This document shows positions 13,260 through 26,422 of a stretch of 64,000 bases of DNA, one piece after another. The notes beneath the pieces were generated by a model. That model did not search any database. It saw only the letters and a list, made by a program, of their open reading frames with translations, and was not told the DNA's origin. Source of the stretch: Stromatinia cepivora (Eukaryota; Ascomycota; Leotiomycetes; Helotiales; Sclerotiniaceae); the NCBI GenBank assembly GCA_014898415.1, contig RCTD01000020.1:620001-684000 (forward strand), read 5' to 3'. The position numbers and the translations under genes are program-made. Position 1 is the stretch's first letter. Every line of letters starts with the position of its first letter.

Positions 13260-16200
13260 ATGTCGTACTCCAATAGTGGCGGGGGCACTCTTACTATGCC
13301 ATCACCTACACATGTTCACCATGTTGATGTTACCTCAGCAGTCCGATCGCTAAGACGTTCTATATCGCGTTCGCCATCCAAGTTCCGACTAGTCACTAAA
13401 TCACCAAGTCCATCACCAAAATCCCCGCTATCGCCATCTCCATTGTCACCATCTAAGCGCGCATCTTCATATCCTGCCTTATTCGCAGGCACAAATACAC
13501 CTCACACACCATCACCACTTGCTGTACCATTTCCTCCAAGCGCAAGATTGGCACTTAGATCCTCGTCGCGAGCCAAGACTGCCCCTCCTCGACAAGGTAC
13601 CCGTCTACGAACCTCACCTAGAAGTCCTATGAAGCGGGCATTGAGCCAAACAATTGATACTGGTAACGCGACTCCAACACCACTCGGTTTTATGGGTGGA
13701 CAAGAAAATTTTGGTGGTAGCAGTCCTGTGGAGGGAAAGAGCCTGGAGAAGCTTCCGAGATTGCAGCTCAATTTAGATTCAATTGCGCCTGTCAACCAGG
13801 CATTATCGCGATTAGGTGGCGATGGAGCCAGTGATTGCAATACATCCAATTCAACTCCACTGAAGCGCAGCGATACCATCATGAACCTTGATCAAGCAAG
13901 CCTCGGAAGTCCAGTCGCAAAGCGTAGAAGTCTTCACGGTTCTGCCAACTTTGGCCAGGACTTCAACGCCTTTGATCCTCCACAGGTCGCAGCTTCTCCA
14001 TCGCAATTTGATATTCATAGTGATTTGAATCACGAATATGAACTATCCGCCACAGTTGTTACTTCTGAAAATACTGCATCTCCTTTCACCTCGACGCCTC
14101 GACGTTCCTCCTCTTTGCGCAAATCCACATTGCTTCAAAGAAATGGCGAGAAGACTTCTTGGGGTCGAAGACATGCAGCTCAACTTCTAGCTGCGCAACA
14201 ATCCGCACAACAACAACCTTTTGCGATTGCGAATCAGGAAATTGTTAGCCCAAGTAAGCAAAAGAATCGCCCAAGATTGTCGTTGGATCAATTCGTTGCA
14301 CCCCCGAACCGAGATAGCCCATTTAGTCACCAGAGTAGCCTTCCAAATGCTTCTGTGCACATGGTCACTCAATCACAACAACCCACACAACAGCCTACAC
14401 ATCAACCTCATCCACTTTCACGTACCATGACAACTTCTTCCTCTAACTCGAGCATCGCCGAGGATTCGCCTGTTCAACAAGTTCCTGTTAACTTTGGTGG
14501 TAACCATAAGTCTAAGATTGATTTTTCAAAATCTTTACCTGCTGGAGCTCTAAGACCGTTCAATTTGGACGCTCCTGATGACTTCTCAACTCCAAAAAAT
14601 TTCAAAGCTGTTAAGCCATTGCCTGCTGCTTTCATGTCTACGGGTCTCATTTCAAAGGTCAACAGAAGACCGGAAGAAGTTCAAATGCTACGTGGAAATA
14701 CCAAGTCAAATGTTCCAGATACCCCATGTAAGAAGCAGAACAACATTTTCGGTACTTACCCAGCCGCAGTTCCAACTAGCGCCATTGCAAAAGCTAGACA
14801 AATCCGACATTCATTCGGTACCCCATCGACCCCTTTTAATCCTCATGGAGCACCAGCTATCGGTACCTTTGGAAAGGGCAGCGGCGTATTTGGAAGTAGT
14901 TTTGGCCAGCCACGGGGTCTAACTCGACGAGGTAGCTTTCTTAGCATCGATGGAGATGACGCTGAATCGCCGGATTTCAAGACCGACAGTCAAATTAGTG
15001 ATTTTGATCTACCACCAACTCCAACGAAGCAAGCCCCAAGCTTTGCTCACCTCCAAAACGGTAGTCCTACGAGTCATCGATCAATTCCGGCCTCAATGTC
15101 TGCTGTGGGTGGCTATAGCTTAGGAAAGATACCAAGATCAAGCAGTAAGTTGAACCTCTCTACGAGTCCAGGCGAGCAGGAAGAGGAAGACAGTGATACT
15201 TCCATGGATATGAGCGACTCTCCTACACCTGCCACTGCTGGGCTTCCTTTCAGTACTTCTATTTCTGTACCTTCCTTTTCTAGGTCCCGAGCTTTGCGGG
15301 GCATGCAATCTCCTTCGCCGTTGATGGCTAAATCTCTTACTACTTCTTTTTTGAGTCCTTCAAGACATCCTTCAAGAAAGCCCGGTTTTGCTAAAATTAG
15401 TCACGTGGCTCCAGCCAGTCCATTGGAGCGTGTAGATTTCATCGAGAGACTGTCACCTTGCACACCTCAAGACAGCATGTTACCTCCCGATCCTAGTGGT
15501 CTTTCCATCTCTAATCATAAGGATGGTCAAGCTCAACTAGGTGCTAACAGTGCTCCTGTTGCTCTACCTCCAGCTACACCAACTACAGGTCGAGATTATT
15601 TCGGTAAAACCAGCACCACCCCAATTGGAAGCTTCCCACCCCGAGATGTGGATGAATCCCTTGTATCACGATTCGACCAGGTAGAGATGATTGGAACTGG
15701 AGAATTTTCACAGGTATACCGAGTTACCCAGAGCTCCCAAAAAGCATCAGCATTCCTCTTTGGTGATTCGGTCGACTCCCCAATGACTGGTAGAACACCA
15801 CCAACACCCATGCCACCACGTATCTATGCCGTCAAGAAGTCAAAACAACCATATCAAGGTTACAAGGACAGATCCCGGAAGCTCAAAGAAGTTGAGGTTA
15901 TTAAGGCACTTGGTCAGGCTGATAATGTGGTTCACTATGTCGACTTTTGGGAAGAGAAGAATTACTTATATATTCAGACCGAGTTTTGTGAAGAAGGCAG
16001 TCTTGATATCTTTCTCTATCAAGTTGGCCGAAAGGGAAGAGTAGATGATTTCAGAATCTGGAAGATCTTACTAGAGATTGGACAGGCAAGTTAAACCCCT
16101 CCATGATCATCGCAAGTTAACTAACATTTGACAGGGCCTTAAACATATTCATGATTCTGGCTTCATTCATCTTGATATTAAACCCGCCAATATCATGATT

Positions 16201-16887
16201 ACTTTTGAGGGTGTCTTGAAAATTGGAGATTTTGGTATGGCAACTTCATGGCCTGCTTCCGATACAATTGAAGGTGAAGGAGATCGTGAATATATTGGAC
16301 CAGAGATTCTCCTTGGACAATATGACAAACCAGCAGATGTTTTCGCTCTTGGTATGGTCATTTTCGAGATCGCTACCAACGTATACCTTCCCGACAACGG
16401 AGTCTCTTGGCAACGACTAAGATCTGGAGATATGAGCGAAGCCCCAAGTCTTACTTGGAGTGAAGCAAGTAGCATGCTCCGTGATGCCAATGGTATACCC
16501 ATCGTACCAAGCCATGATTCCATGACAAGCGATGATGAATTTGATGCCGACTTTGGTTCACCAATTGCTGCTAGCCGAAAACGATTTACCTCATCTTCCA
16601 AGTCATTTGCTCATGACGCAAGCAATTTATTCGGTTCTTCTCGACGTGGTGAACTTGAACAAGCTCCAGAATTTATGAGAGATTCTAATCATGAATGTAC
16701 ACTCGATAAGCTTGTTCGATGGATGATCTCACCACGTCCTCAAGATCGACCTTTAATTCATGAAGTACTTGAAGCAGAAGGCCTTCAATGGGTTAGCAAT
16801 AGAAGACGTGCTGGAGCCACTGTTTTTGAAGGAAACTGGGGACCAGCAGATGAAGTCTTAGATGATGCTGAGATGATGGATGTTTAA
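13260..16887 (+). CDS. swe1: Wee1-family mitosis-inhibitor protein kinase (Swe1)
   Basis: Two exons, 13260-16085 and 16135-16887, give 1192 residues. The first ATG in frame is 13260, with A at -3. The N-terminal 800 residues are Ser/Pro-rich and disordered, with many SP/TP sites, as in fungal Wee1/Swe1. The kinase domain runs from about residue 800 to 1170. It has the glycine loop GTGEFSQVY, the lysine in YAVKKSK (about residue 857), the catalytic loop HLDIKPANIMI just after the intron, DFGMA (about 972) and EGDREYIGPE, the Wee1-family form of the APE segment. Known role of the family: phosphorylates the conserved Tyr of Cdk1 and delays entry into mitosis. An acidic and Ser-rich insert lies between VSWQRLR and the last helices. 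The intron has a GC donor. The gene stands alone, with several kilobases of gene-free DNA on both sides. Confidence 0.95.
16086..16134 (+). other. swe1: GC-AG intron of swe1
   Basis: This 49-bp intron has the donor CAG|GCAAGT, the branch-like CTAAC 14 bases before its end, and the acceptor TTTGACAG. Splicing joins GQ to GLKHIHDSG in the kinase domain in phase 0. The next GT donor, four bases downstream, would put a stop in frame, so the GC donor is required. Confidence 0.9.
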
Positions 16888-19800
16888 AATCTTTTAGGAT
16901 TTTGCTGTGAGCATCGCTGTTAACATTATCGCCAAATACTCGCTCAATCCTGGATAGGACTTGAGGAGATTTGGATTCACATCAATTTGAATTTGATCAT
17001 GTGTTTACGGCGTTGGCAGGATATCAACGGCGTACCAAACGATATCTACCTCTACTTTACGACCCACTACCCCTACGATTCACGATTTGCCTTCTCAGCC
17101 TAACGACCTTACTTTTCTTGTATATATTATTCTTCAAACATGAGTTCCTCGCTCATTTTACGCATTCACGAGACCCACAGCATCTAAAGCATACAACATC
17201 ACCATAAAAAAGAAGAGAGAAAGATAATATTTGGTGGGGATCACTGATCAAGTTATTGAACGATTATCATGTCAAGATTATTATGAAAGAAAAGAGAAAG
17301 CGACTTTTTACCTTTTATTTGTGTCTTGTTTTTGCGAGTTGATAGGAAGGTATATGGGTTTGTTTACAAAGAGAGATAGTATCTATCCATGCTTGCTATA
17401 AGCTTAACCAGATTTTGGTTGCTTTGTATTAGCTATGTTTTTTTTCGAAAGCTTTTATTTTCTTTTGTTCTCTACATACCAAAGTGCTCAAATATGGGGT
17501 GCATGAGGTTAGAAATGTTTTGTTTTTAATAGGGGAGTTGGGAAACCAGAAATTCCTAATCATAAGGGAGGATGGGATGGATTGATTGATTGATGGATGG
17601 GAAATATATGGGGTGTTTTGTGTTTGTCTTTGTTGAGGAATGGGGAATGGGATGAAATGGGATGGGATGGATTGATTTGAGGGAGTTTTCATTTGTTAAT
17701 TTTTCTTTTGTTAGCGGTGAGGTGAGGATGAAGTTGTGTGAAGTGGGTGAGATGGGTGGGTGGTGAGGATTGAGTGGATGATGAATGATAGGTGTGGCAG
17801 TGGTGGATGGTCAAGAAGTGTGGATGGATGAGCAATTGCTTGTTTGCTAGATAGTCTAATAGAGACTCGGAGATACAATACCCTTGCTTGTAGCTAGCTG
17901 GCTGATGGCTAAGATTCTGGACTGATTGAAAGAGGGGAGGGGAATGAATAAGAATAAGAATAAATGATGTTGAGTATCATATATGGTGCTTTTGGATAAT
18001 GTGTGAATGTGTGAATGTGAATGCTGCTAAGAGTTTCGAAGTTCGAATCCCTTGCTTATGAATAATTCACCCAGTTTTTTGTTTTTTTTAGAGTTTGGAA
18101 TTGTTATTTGGTGAACAGAAAGGTTAGGAATTTAAGGAAATCATCTTCTTTAAAATTCTATCGAATTGGGAATTCATATAAAAACTTGAATACAAAAATG
18201 GAGATGGTGGGGCTTTTTTTTTAGCTAGAAAATTGAGAAATTGGATAGATCAAGGTTGGGGATATCTTTGGGACTGGGGAGTAGTAGGATGTTCGAAGAT
18301 TTGGGAACTGTTTTGATGATGGTATTAAGTGTTTGAATGATAACAGCAAAATGAACTTTGCAATTGGAGTAGTTCAAACAATTGGAGCAGTTCAAACAGT
18401 GTTTTTTGACTGTTGTCTCTGTATAAGATTTTTTTTGGCTCATTTGCTTGTAGTTTTCTTGTTGTTCAAACTTTTTTCTCGCTGTGCAATATTTGGTTGG
18501 ACTGATTAGATGGAAGTCTATGATTGTTGTTATTTCTATACTTTTCCATGCAATGACTGAAGCCTTAGACGGTGAAATACACATATTGAGGGCATTTGCT
18601 ATGAATTGTTTTGTATAATAGAAGATATCATTAGAGTTACCTTATGGCTTATTTCTTTTATGCCCCAGGGAGTACAAAATATAATGGTATTGTTTAAGTG
18701 AGTTATTAACACCTTTATATTCCTTCCCAAGTTTTATGGGAGTTGCTTTGATATATTCACTTGCAGACAGTGTGGGTATTCATCATATACCTTATTTCAT
18801 GCTCGAGCACTGCTCAATGATACTATTGGATTGTGCCAATTACCTCAAAGTCTGGAAACTACTCATGGATTCATAGGGAATCAAGCAGTGGTTCTGCAGT
18901 GATATACACTTGATCTCTCAAGCAGTTCTGTTCAAATATTCGATTGCAACAAAGGTCTTATAACAGAAATACCTGTCTACAAAATCGTGTCATTCCAACA
19001 AACAATTCAATTTATTTTCAGTAGAGACAGAATCACCCTACTGCGGCCAAGGTCCTCAATATAAACATTCTTCAACACTTGGAGGACCAAACCACCAACC
19101 TTAAAAATGCATTCCAATCCCTCACTACTACAATCTTAAAAGAGAAAACGACGGTATAGGATTGAATGGCGATATTTACCATCCATCTAGAAAGTAAGAC
19201 AAAATCATTGCTTCTTCGAAGTCAAAAGTAGCTTTTTTGCCCGAAATGCACATTGGAAAACGTTTGAGCGAGATCATGGTATTGACTATTGTAATCTAAT
19301 CATATATTCCACTTCCTTGCTGTCTTTTACATTTATTTTACTATAGTGGGTTTTGTCTTTTACTGCTGAATAAGTATATCACTGCTGGAGCATAACTAAA
19401 CGCTGCCATTTTCTCCGTATATTCTGAACATGGCTTTGAGGACTCGATTCCTTTTTACAATTTGGTAGTTATAGATCCGGGCTTGGTGGATCTTCACACA
19501 CTCAAAATGCTCCCATGATTTTTGCATGGGAATTCAGTTTGTTATGCTAAAGCTCCCTCGAATATGATGTCTGCTTTTATATGCAAGGAGTTCGAACAGA
19601 CGTGCGTATTTCAACATACCTAGATTATGGAAAATTGGGAATGCGCGTCGTACGCTTATATTAGTGAATTTATAATTCCTTCCCAACCCCCTTTTTTAAT
19701 TAATTGCCCCCTTCTCTGCATTTGCATTACATTTGGGTCTTGATTCACTTCATCTCTATCCCTTCTTTATCCCTCACTACCATACCCACAAAACATAATC

Positions 19801-22368
19801 CTCAACATAAAAGACAAGTTCCTGAGTAACTTGTTCTGCAACCGATGTTTAGAACCTGAACCATTGAAGGATAGTAGAACCTTGAGTTACACTGAAATAC
19901 ATGATTGAAATACATGATTGAAATACATGATTGAAATACATGATTGAAATACATGATTGAAATACATGATTGAAATACATGATTAAGCTCTCTACTGCTC
20001 TTTCCTGCAAGACATAATCCAAAGAAAGGATATTCAGGTGCTCATGACGATGTATCATTGCCGAGCTATTCCATCTCATATAATTGACTTGTCTTGCTGT
20101 TTATTTCACTATTGCTGCCATTCTAGGCTTTCTCCAAGGAAATCGGTTAAGAGTTTCCATTTCCCATCGAGAGTATTTTGTTGATCCATATTAACGTATA
20201 CTCTTGAGCTACATGTACTTATTTATGTTCTCATATATATTGAAAAAATATATAGTATTGATTTTGTCGAATAAAGTTCTAGATAGAATACTCATTATAT
20301 CCCTATAATTACCCCCACCCCAATTCACCCTAATCCTAAATTATAATGTGCCACAAAAACTTCTCAAGAATACAGAAGAGCTGTTTCCGAGGATTTGGCA
20401 GGACTCGTCTTTCATTGCACATTGGAGATACAGTACCAGGGGATTGATTCTCTTGAGACTCAGCCAATTTGCAAGTTTGAAGCCTTGAAGTTCCCGTTAC
20501 TAGCGCCAGCGCTGCTGTCTTCCACTAGACAATGCACAAACATAAGTGCAGTCTATTGTCCCGAAACTATCGGTTCTTATCCCCTTCCATTGTCATTTAT
20601 TTTTATTATTGTCCTTCTCCCAATCCATCAGACCAGATGTTAGAGTCTCTCGATCAGATGGACTCATGCACATCCACCAATGCATATCATATCCCTCCGT
20701 AATTGCAGAGGAAAGACTGCGAATGATGATTCAAGAATCAAGATCGACGCCTGGTATCCAATCCATCACACAAATTCCTCTCGTAGATTTTTCGCCGGCT
20801 ACAGAGTCCTGTGATTTAAATACATCCATGGACAAATGCTCGTGTATTACTCTAGGCTGAAGATTCGGAAATAAGGTGAGGTAGTGAATCGTTGTGTCAT
20901 CATGCTCTTGGAAATTCCGGGTTCGTTCATTCAAAAATATTCACTGGGGTAATCTTGATTATAAAGTGTGCATTTTAGCCCTCCTTTGATCACCTTTCGT
21001 ACGGGGCTAGCTGGTGAGAGTAGGGTGGAGGAGGGGGAATCCGGATAATTTCAATAGTATTTGCGGATGCTGAACGAGGAACAGAATGAACAATAGTAAG
21101 TAGGAACAGGTGTTAAGAAATCCTAAGAGATATTTAGATAGCTTTGAATATAGTAGTCAGCCGTTCCTCCCCACTTCTATCCTGTCCTGGAAGCGCCAGC
21201 CACTGTTCATAAACTGCATCCGAACTCACAAAAGCATCATAAATCCAGAAACAGTAGTCCTAAATTCTTCCTAAGAAAAGAGCCCGGCAAGAAAATTCCT
21301 CAATGAATGGAAACTCTTATTGATTAAAAATTGTTCAAAGATTGCCACAATAGTGCCTTCGTCTCTTAACTCGCTTAATCCCATGTGGATGTAGCTTGTC
21401 AACTATGCCAAAGGCTTCTTAAATGAAGAAGAGACGATATACTAGCATGAAACTTGAGATTCCTGCCTTTTCACTGGGGAATATCTGACGGAAATGCTAT
21501 CTCTGTACCTCGATTGACAATGAGGAAACACTTGATGAAAGTGGTTGTGGAAATGATTGAGGTTGTCAGTAAGCTGCCCCGAATACTAGATTACTGAGAT
21601 CCACATATCTATTTGATCCTTTATGGGAAGGGGCAAGTTTGAATAAGAGTAGAGTAGGTGGCATAGTTCTAGTCTGGTGCTAATGATGGGAGAGAGAAGT
21701 TAGTTACGTGTAGTATTTCGATCAACATGCGGGGCTTGTAGGCAAGCTGTTGAGGCGCATCGCGATTCCAATTCTCTCGCAACTAGAAGCAGAGGGGCCG
21801 GCGAAAGCCCTCCTGGCATACCAAAATTATCCGTTATCATACATCCTCATACGTCAATTGTAATTATAAAGAAATATGTTGAAGTATCCATGAAAATTGT
21901 AGCTTCCTCGTGCGTATTGAGATTGGGTGGCAATTAATGGACGATGCAAGTCCTGATTTTTCGTGGGGGCGGGAGCACAGCGGGGGTCTCGCAAATGAGA
22001 TTTCACATCTCTTATGCACCTACTCCACAGTAATGCTCACCGAGTATGTTTGTATAGATTCCGATTTGACTGCCATGCATGCATTTCAATATATGCAGAG
22101 AAGATGCAGGAATATGATAGACCGTTTCCTGACGACCATTGCATCATAGCGGCGGTGCAGACACCGCATAAATGCTACCGCAACTGGCATGAGGCAGGAC
22201 ATTTTTTTGACCAAAGTTGAGTTGACCGATCAAGTCATTTACTCTCCATAAATCATTTGAAATACCAAGTCGAGAGACGTCTTTGAGCTCGCGTGTCAGG
22301 GTGGACTCCAAGCGGCGCTCTCGATTTCAACAGCATCAAAAGAAGTGATAAAACATCCGGAATTTAAA
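16888..22368. other. Gene-poor stretch downstream of swe1
   Basis: No frame here shows a recognisable protein. From about 17540 to 18010 the plus strand is poor in C and rich in GGATGG, GATTGATT and TGGATG motifs. A seven-copy tandem repeat lies at 19893-19983. Open frames at 20395-20860 and 21910-22220 overlap each other and have no recognised content. Confidence 0.45.
19893..19983 (+). repeat. Seven perfect copies of a 13-bp tandem repeat
   Basis: The unit TGAAATACATGAT is repeated seven times with no mismatch over 91 bp. A minus-strand frame crosses it and would encode a repeated 13-residue motif, because 13 is not a multiple of 3 and three units make one 39-bp coding period. There is no other sign that this frame is a gene. 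Confidence 0.95.
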
Positions 22369-23131
22369 ATGGTGCCTTGTGTAGATCTAGGTATGTTTTA
22401 ACCCTTTGTAAAGACGAGAAACTTCGTTTCTGATGGACTCCTCCAGGAGAATATATCGGATGAAGACCATGAAAGTCTCATCCTATCCCGTGGATACATC
22501 TGTCGCAAACAATTATCTAAAGTCCCTTTCGCTCTTGATCTACTCGCCCACTCGGCGCAATTATTTCACACAGTTAACCAAGTGAAAGTGATACACGGGA
22601 ATCCCGATACGACGTTCGGACCGGTCGCTCGTTTCATGTTTGAGAGACTGGGAGACCAAGTAGATTCAGGTGGTTTGTTAAGACCGTACCTTTGTATGTA
22701 ATTCCCACCCACTGCGAGAGGACTGATATTGACGTTCTGCGTTATATGTAGAGATTCGCCGGGTTGACATGGGAAGTCCGTTCCTTAAGTGGTATCAATA
22801 CAGCGGACAACAACCAGAAACACGTCGCAAATCGAAACAATATTGGTATCAAGTTGATCGTCGGGTATACGAGTTCATCGAATTAGACGGATAAACGTGG
22901 ACAAAACAGATTGTAGGGAATAATGTTAACATTAAACTGGAGAGGTTGGTAGAGCTTACGAAGAAACATGGTCAAAATCCATATGATATTGCACGTAACG
23001 CTTGCCACGATGCCGGAGAGAATGTTATGAAAGATGCAGGACTTGAAAATCCGGATCCAAGGCTAATTCTCGAGCATAATGTCTCCTCTTCGCGTAGCAG
23101 CTGCAAGTATACAAAAAGCCTCGTCTTCTAG
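22369..23131 (+). pseudogene. Unrecognised spliced gene, probably broken
   Basis: A coding-like frame starts at ATG 22369 (MVPCVDL). A donor GTATGT at 22391 can join to an acceptor near 22470 and keep the frame into HESLILSRGY. The second exon reads through KQLSKVPFALDLLAHS and GNPDTTFGPVARF to RPYL, where a GTATGT donor stands (about 22697). The next segment (from about 22751) reads IRRVDMGSPFLKWY and YWYQVDRRVYEF. Splicing GTATGT to the nearest AG makes a TAG at the junction. A TAA then follows ELDG, yet the same frame stays open for more than 70 codons (to 23131), with LVELTKKHGQNPYD and DAGENVMKDAG. Both stops could come from CAG or CAA by C-to-T. I do not recognise the family. It may instead be a short functional gene ending at the TAA. 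Confidence 0.4.
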
Positions 23132-26100
23132 CTCTGGTTAAAATTAGCAAAATAAGGGATGGAGAAATTGTATAAAAATGCAGGAATATAAGAAATTAAC
23201 AGGATTCTCATGCAAAGGCATGATTGGAATTTAACACAGAGTGATTCCTAAGAATTAGATGGACCCTTATTGCACAAATATATGCCTCACATCTCTTATC
23301 TACTTCCTTTCATACCCCTTATACTAGGAAGAGTCTTTCATGGTTTAGACACCTTCACCGTACCAGAAAATGAATCTTGATTGTGTCTTAGTTTAAAATT
23401 CAGCGGCAAACAAATAAAGTGAATCATAACATTGATCTATACTCCCCACAATTAAGGCGAGGCACTTACCGTTCGTTACAGACATATAGCTCTAATACTT
23501 TAGACTAACTACTCACATATCACTACCTCCCCTGAAAGAGTAAAAAATGTAGGTACAGTAAGACTCGAACTTATATCCCCCATATCTCATAAAGACAATT
23601 CATACGGTCTGGTCCACTGTGCTCTGGTAATGTATAGACCAAACACTTAGGCACTTCAAGGGCGCGATAGAATTACTAATACAAAGATATAGGTATTCCA
23701 CCATTAAACTGTGCACTTTCTATTTTTTTTTGGTGGAAAAGTGAAGCTGTGATATACACCGATGATGGGTGGTGAATACAGAGGGTGAATACGAAGGAAT
23801 TGGTGAAATAATATATTCACCTATTTTCATTAACATTTCGAGTTTTCGAGTTACCACAGCTAAGACATGAAAATTTCGCTTGAGATATCTCGAAATGAGA
23901 CCTAATGTCAAGGCGTCTCAAGAAGGAATACGATATTTCACCTAGTCATCTGTGTCTTAATCATTGGTGAGAGACAAACTAAGCTAAGCCCGGCTCCGCT
24001 TTAATATCGAATAGTTATTCATACAGCTATTGAATCTGTAAACTGCACAGAGTCATAGGTTGTAGTGTATTTTATCATATTTTAAGCCATCTTCTGCCAC
24101 AGGAGAATTTTAAAATTCTCCGTTCTCATTTTGGAGGAGCGTAGAAGTAAAATATGCATATCTGGGATTACAGTATGGACTTTATCTATACGATTGGCTC
24201 AAGCTACTCACTAGCCTTGACAGCACTTGCAGTTTAGACCGCATGCATTTGATGATCAACAACTATGAACCTGTGCTACATGGGGGGCAGGAGGATATGT
24301 CCGACACTTCACAAAGGTCTTCTGTTATCCATAGACCTATGTCTAATCTACGACAGATGTAAGCCTGACCTTAAGACAAAATAAGCAGTTGCGACTTCTG
24401 CGGAGTTCGTAGGTATCTAAGCCTGTATGGTAAACCACAGGGTAAAATAAGATATCTTCTACTGCTGTTTGTTTCGCAATCGTTGAAGTTTTGAATGAAT
24501 ATATCATGATGATTTCAACAACTAGGCAGTCGCAACAATTGAAACAATTTGACCATATAAAGAAGTCCAAAAATCGTTCATCTTTAAACGGAAGATGTAC
24601 TCCATACTATTAAACATTCTATACGACTCACATATTTCCATATACAAAAGAAAATTCCAAATCATTTTCCAATAAAATGGATATTCCGAAAATTCCGAAA
24701 ATTAGAAAGCAAATCCCGAGAGAAGGATTCATATCCTTTCCATTTGAGGAGTCTGCCAAGTCCCGCAACTTCCGCAGCCCTACCTTAAAGGCTCGTGGAT
24801 GCCACAACCGTATTAGCTGCAGATAACATTATGCACGGGTTTTCACTTCCGCCCGATTGAGTCAGATTGTCAGAATGGAGAAACCGATCCTTGTCGTTCA
24901 TCTCTGAATTTGAAAATCTTTGCTACTCTAATTTATACGAGCTGTACCACTGCTAGATGTATTTTTTCCGTGTTTGTTTTCTAGTTCCAGACTGCAGTCT
25001 ATCAGCCTCAGTTGTGGAGAATTTCTAACTGTCAAATTGTAGGCCAGATTATTGATCACAACCTCTCGAATTTCAAACCTCCCAGCACAGCGCTTCTAGG
25101 AAGCCCTGGAGGAATAAAACCATGTCCTAAGTCGCGGTCATAGCCAGACTCCGAATCGTGCCCTCGGGCATCACTCATTCATCATACAGCCAGTCACTGA
25201 AAGGAACTCATCCAACATCTCAAATTCCTTCCCCGTATCACGTGTCTCGCTTACACATTGGCGGCTGGGCAAGCGGCAGACCCCCCACCACTCAATCCAA
25301 CATCAGCACTTAAACTTAAACCAAACTCTGTCCTGACAACAACCCACAATAGCCGAGCTCTTTATGAAAAATGCCTTGCAACCATCATCCTACGTCCCCA
25401 TAAATTTTTATTCCCGCTTGAGTTTTAAATCCTTATTTCCACTGATATGAATCTCGATTGTGAGACCACAAGTCTTGCTACACCTCTTTCGATCCTGCAG
25501 ATGCGGAGTCCAAAGTTTTCTTTTCCTTCTATTCCATAATCCGTCCCTGAAACAAGTGGGAAACGTTGCAGTACATGAAACCGGGGTCTCCTTTTGTAAT
25601 GACCAGGGCCAGCGGTTACCTGGCTGGCTTATCCAACTCATTATCTTCCTCTAACCTCAATCATACTCCGCTTGCAATGGCTATTCTTCCGTTGCCACAT
25701 TCATCTGTTCTTCTGCAGCACTGTTCATTGCAATGTTTTTCGGATTTAAGCCGTTGGATACAAATACGCTTGTCATATTAGTATTTTCCCACGTCTATGA
25801 TCCGATTCTATTTGATAGAATCGATAATGATTTCTAGAGAACGTGGATGTTACGATTTTAGGTCAAATGCGCAACGTTGGGGCTTGTCTGGAGGAGTGCG
25901 CGCAGGACTGCGGAGCAAAATTATGTGGTAATTTGACATTGCGGATCTCTTCCTTATCATTTATTTCACAAGACGACTGTGGCGAGTTAAAATCATGGTG
26001 CAGATGAAGCAAGGCTTTTAGGGTCGGCAGGCGCATTCTGTAATTACTTGGTGATTTTATACCTAGTAATCGACCTTGGTATAGGGAATACCCCAGTGAG

Positions 26101-26422
26101 ATAGAAGCTCAGAGAAAGGTCTGGGCGTTAATTTTAACCCATTAACGGTTGGTAGTAATGACAGTTATGGACATGATCTGTATAAGTACATGTTATGAGA
26201 AAATGTGAGTTGAAGATTCAATTAGCAACCAGCCAGATCTAGGGGTTCGGACAATTAATTACGTGCCAAGATTGAGGCACATACGCACATACAAAGCTTA
26301 TCATTTCAAAACGAAACAGAGTCTCGGAGTCCGGCTCTGCCTTACAGGCAATCCTTTCTCCGATAGGGCTCTTCTCCAGATAGGCAACAACAAAAAGTTT
26401 CTGGGTGGACTACTTACACAAC
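23132..26422. other. Gene-free stretch with a tRNA-like sequence and a palindrome
   Basis: No supportable protein gene. It contains the tRNA-like segment at 23540-23635 and a perfect 20-bp palindrome at 24102-24121. The open frames at 25408-25781 lie on both strands over the same bases and show no known domain. Confidence 0.45.
23540..23635 (-). ncRNA. Degenerate tRNA-like or tRNA-derived sequence
   Basis: On the minus strand, GAGCACAGTGG (23614-23624) matches the Pol III A box except for its first base. AGTTCGAGTCT (23561-23571) matches the B box core with transitions at its ends. The two are 53 bases apart, and a run of six T follows at 23542-23547, a typical Pol III terminator. A T-arm (ATAAG, loop TTCGAGT, CTTAC) can form, but I could not pair the acceptor or D stems. 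A functional tRNA is therefore unlikely; a tRNA pseudogene or the head of a SINE is possible. Confidence 0.35.

Noticed and set aside
13502..15811. Minus-strand open frames opposite swe1
   Set aside because: They are shadows of a long coding exon with strong plus-strand codon structure and no domain of their own.
24343..24570. 75-codon minus-strand frame
   Set aside because: No domain, no neighbour support, and composition like the surrounding intergenic DNA.
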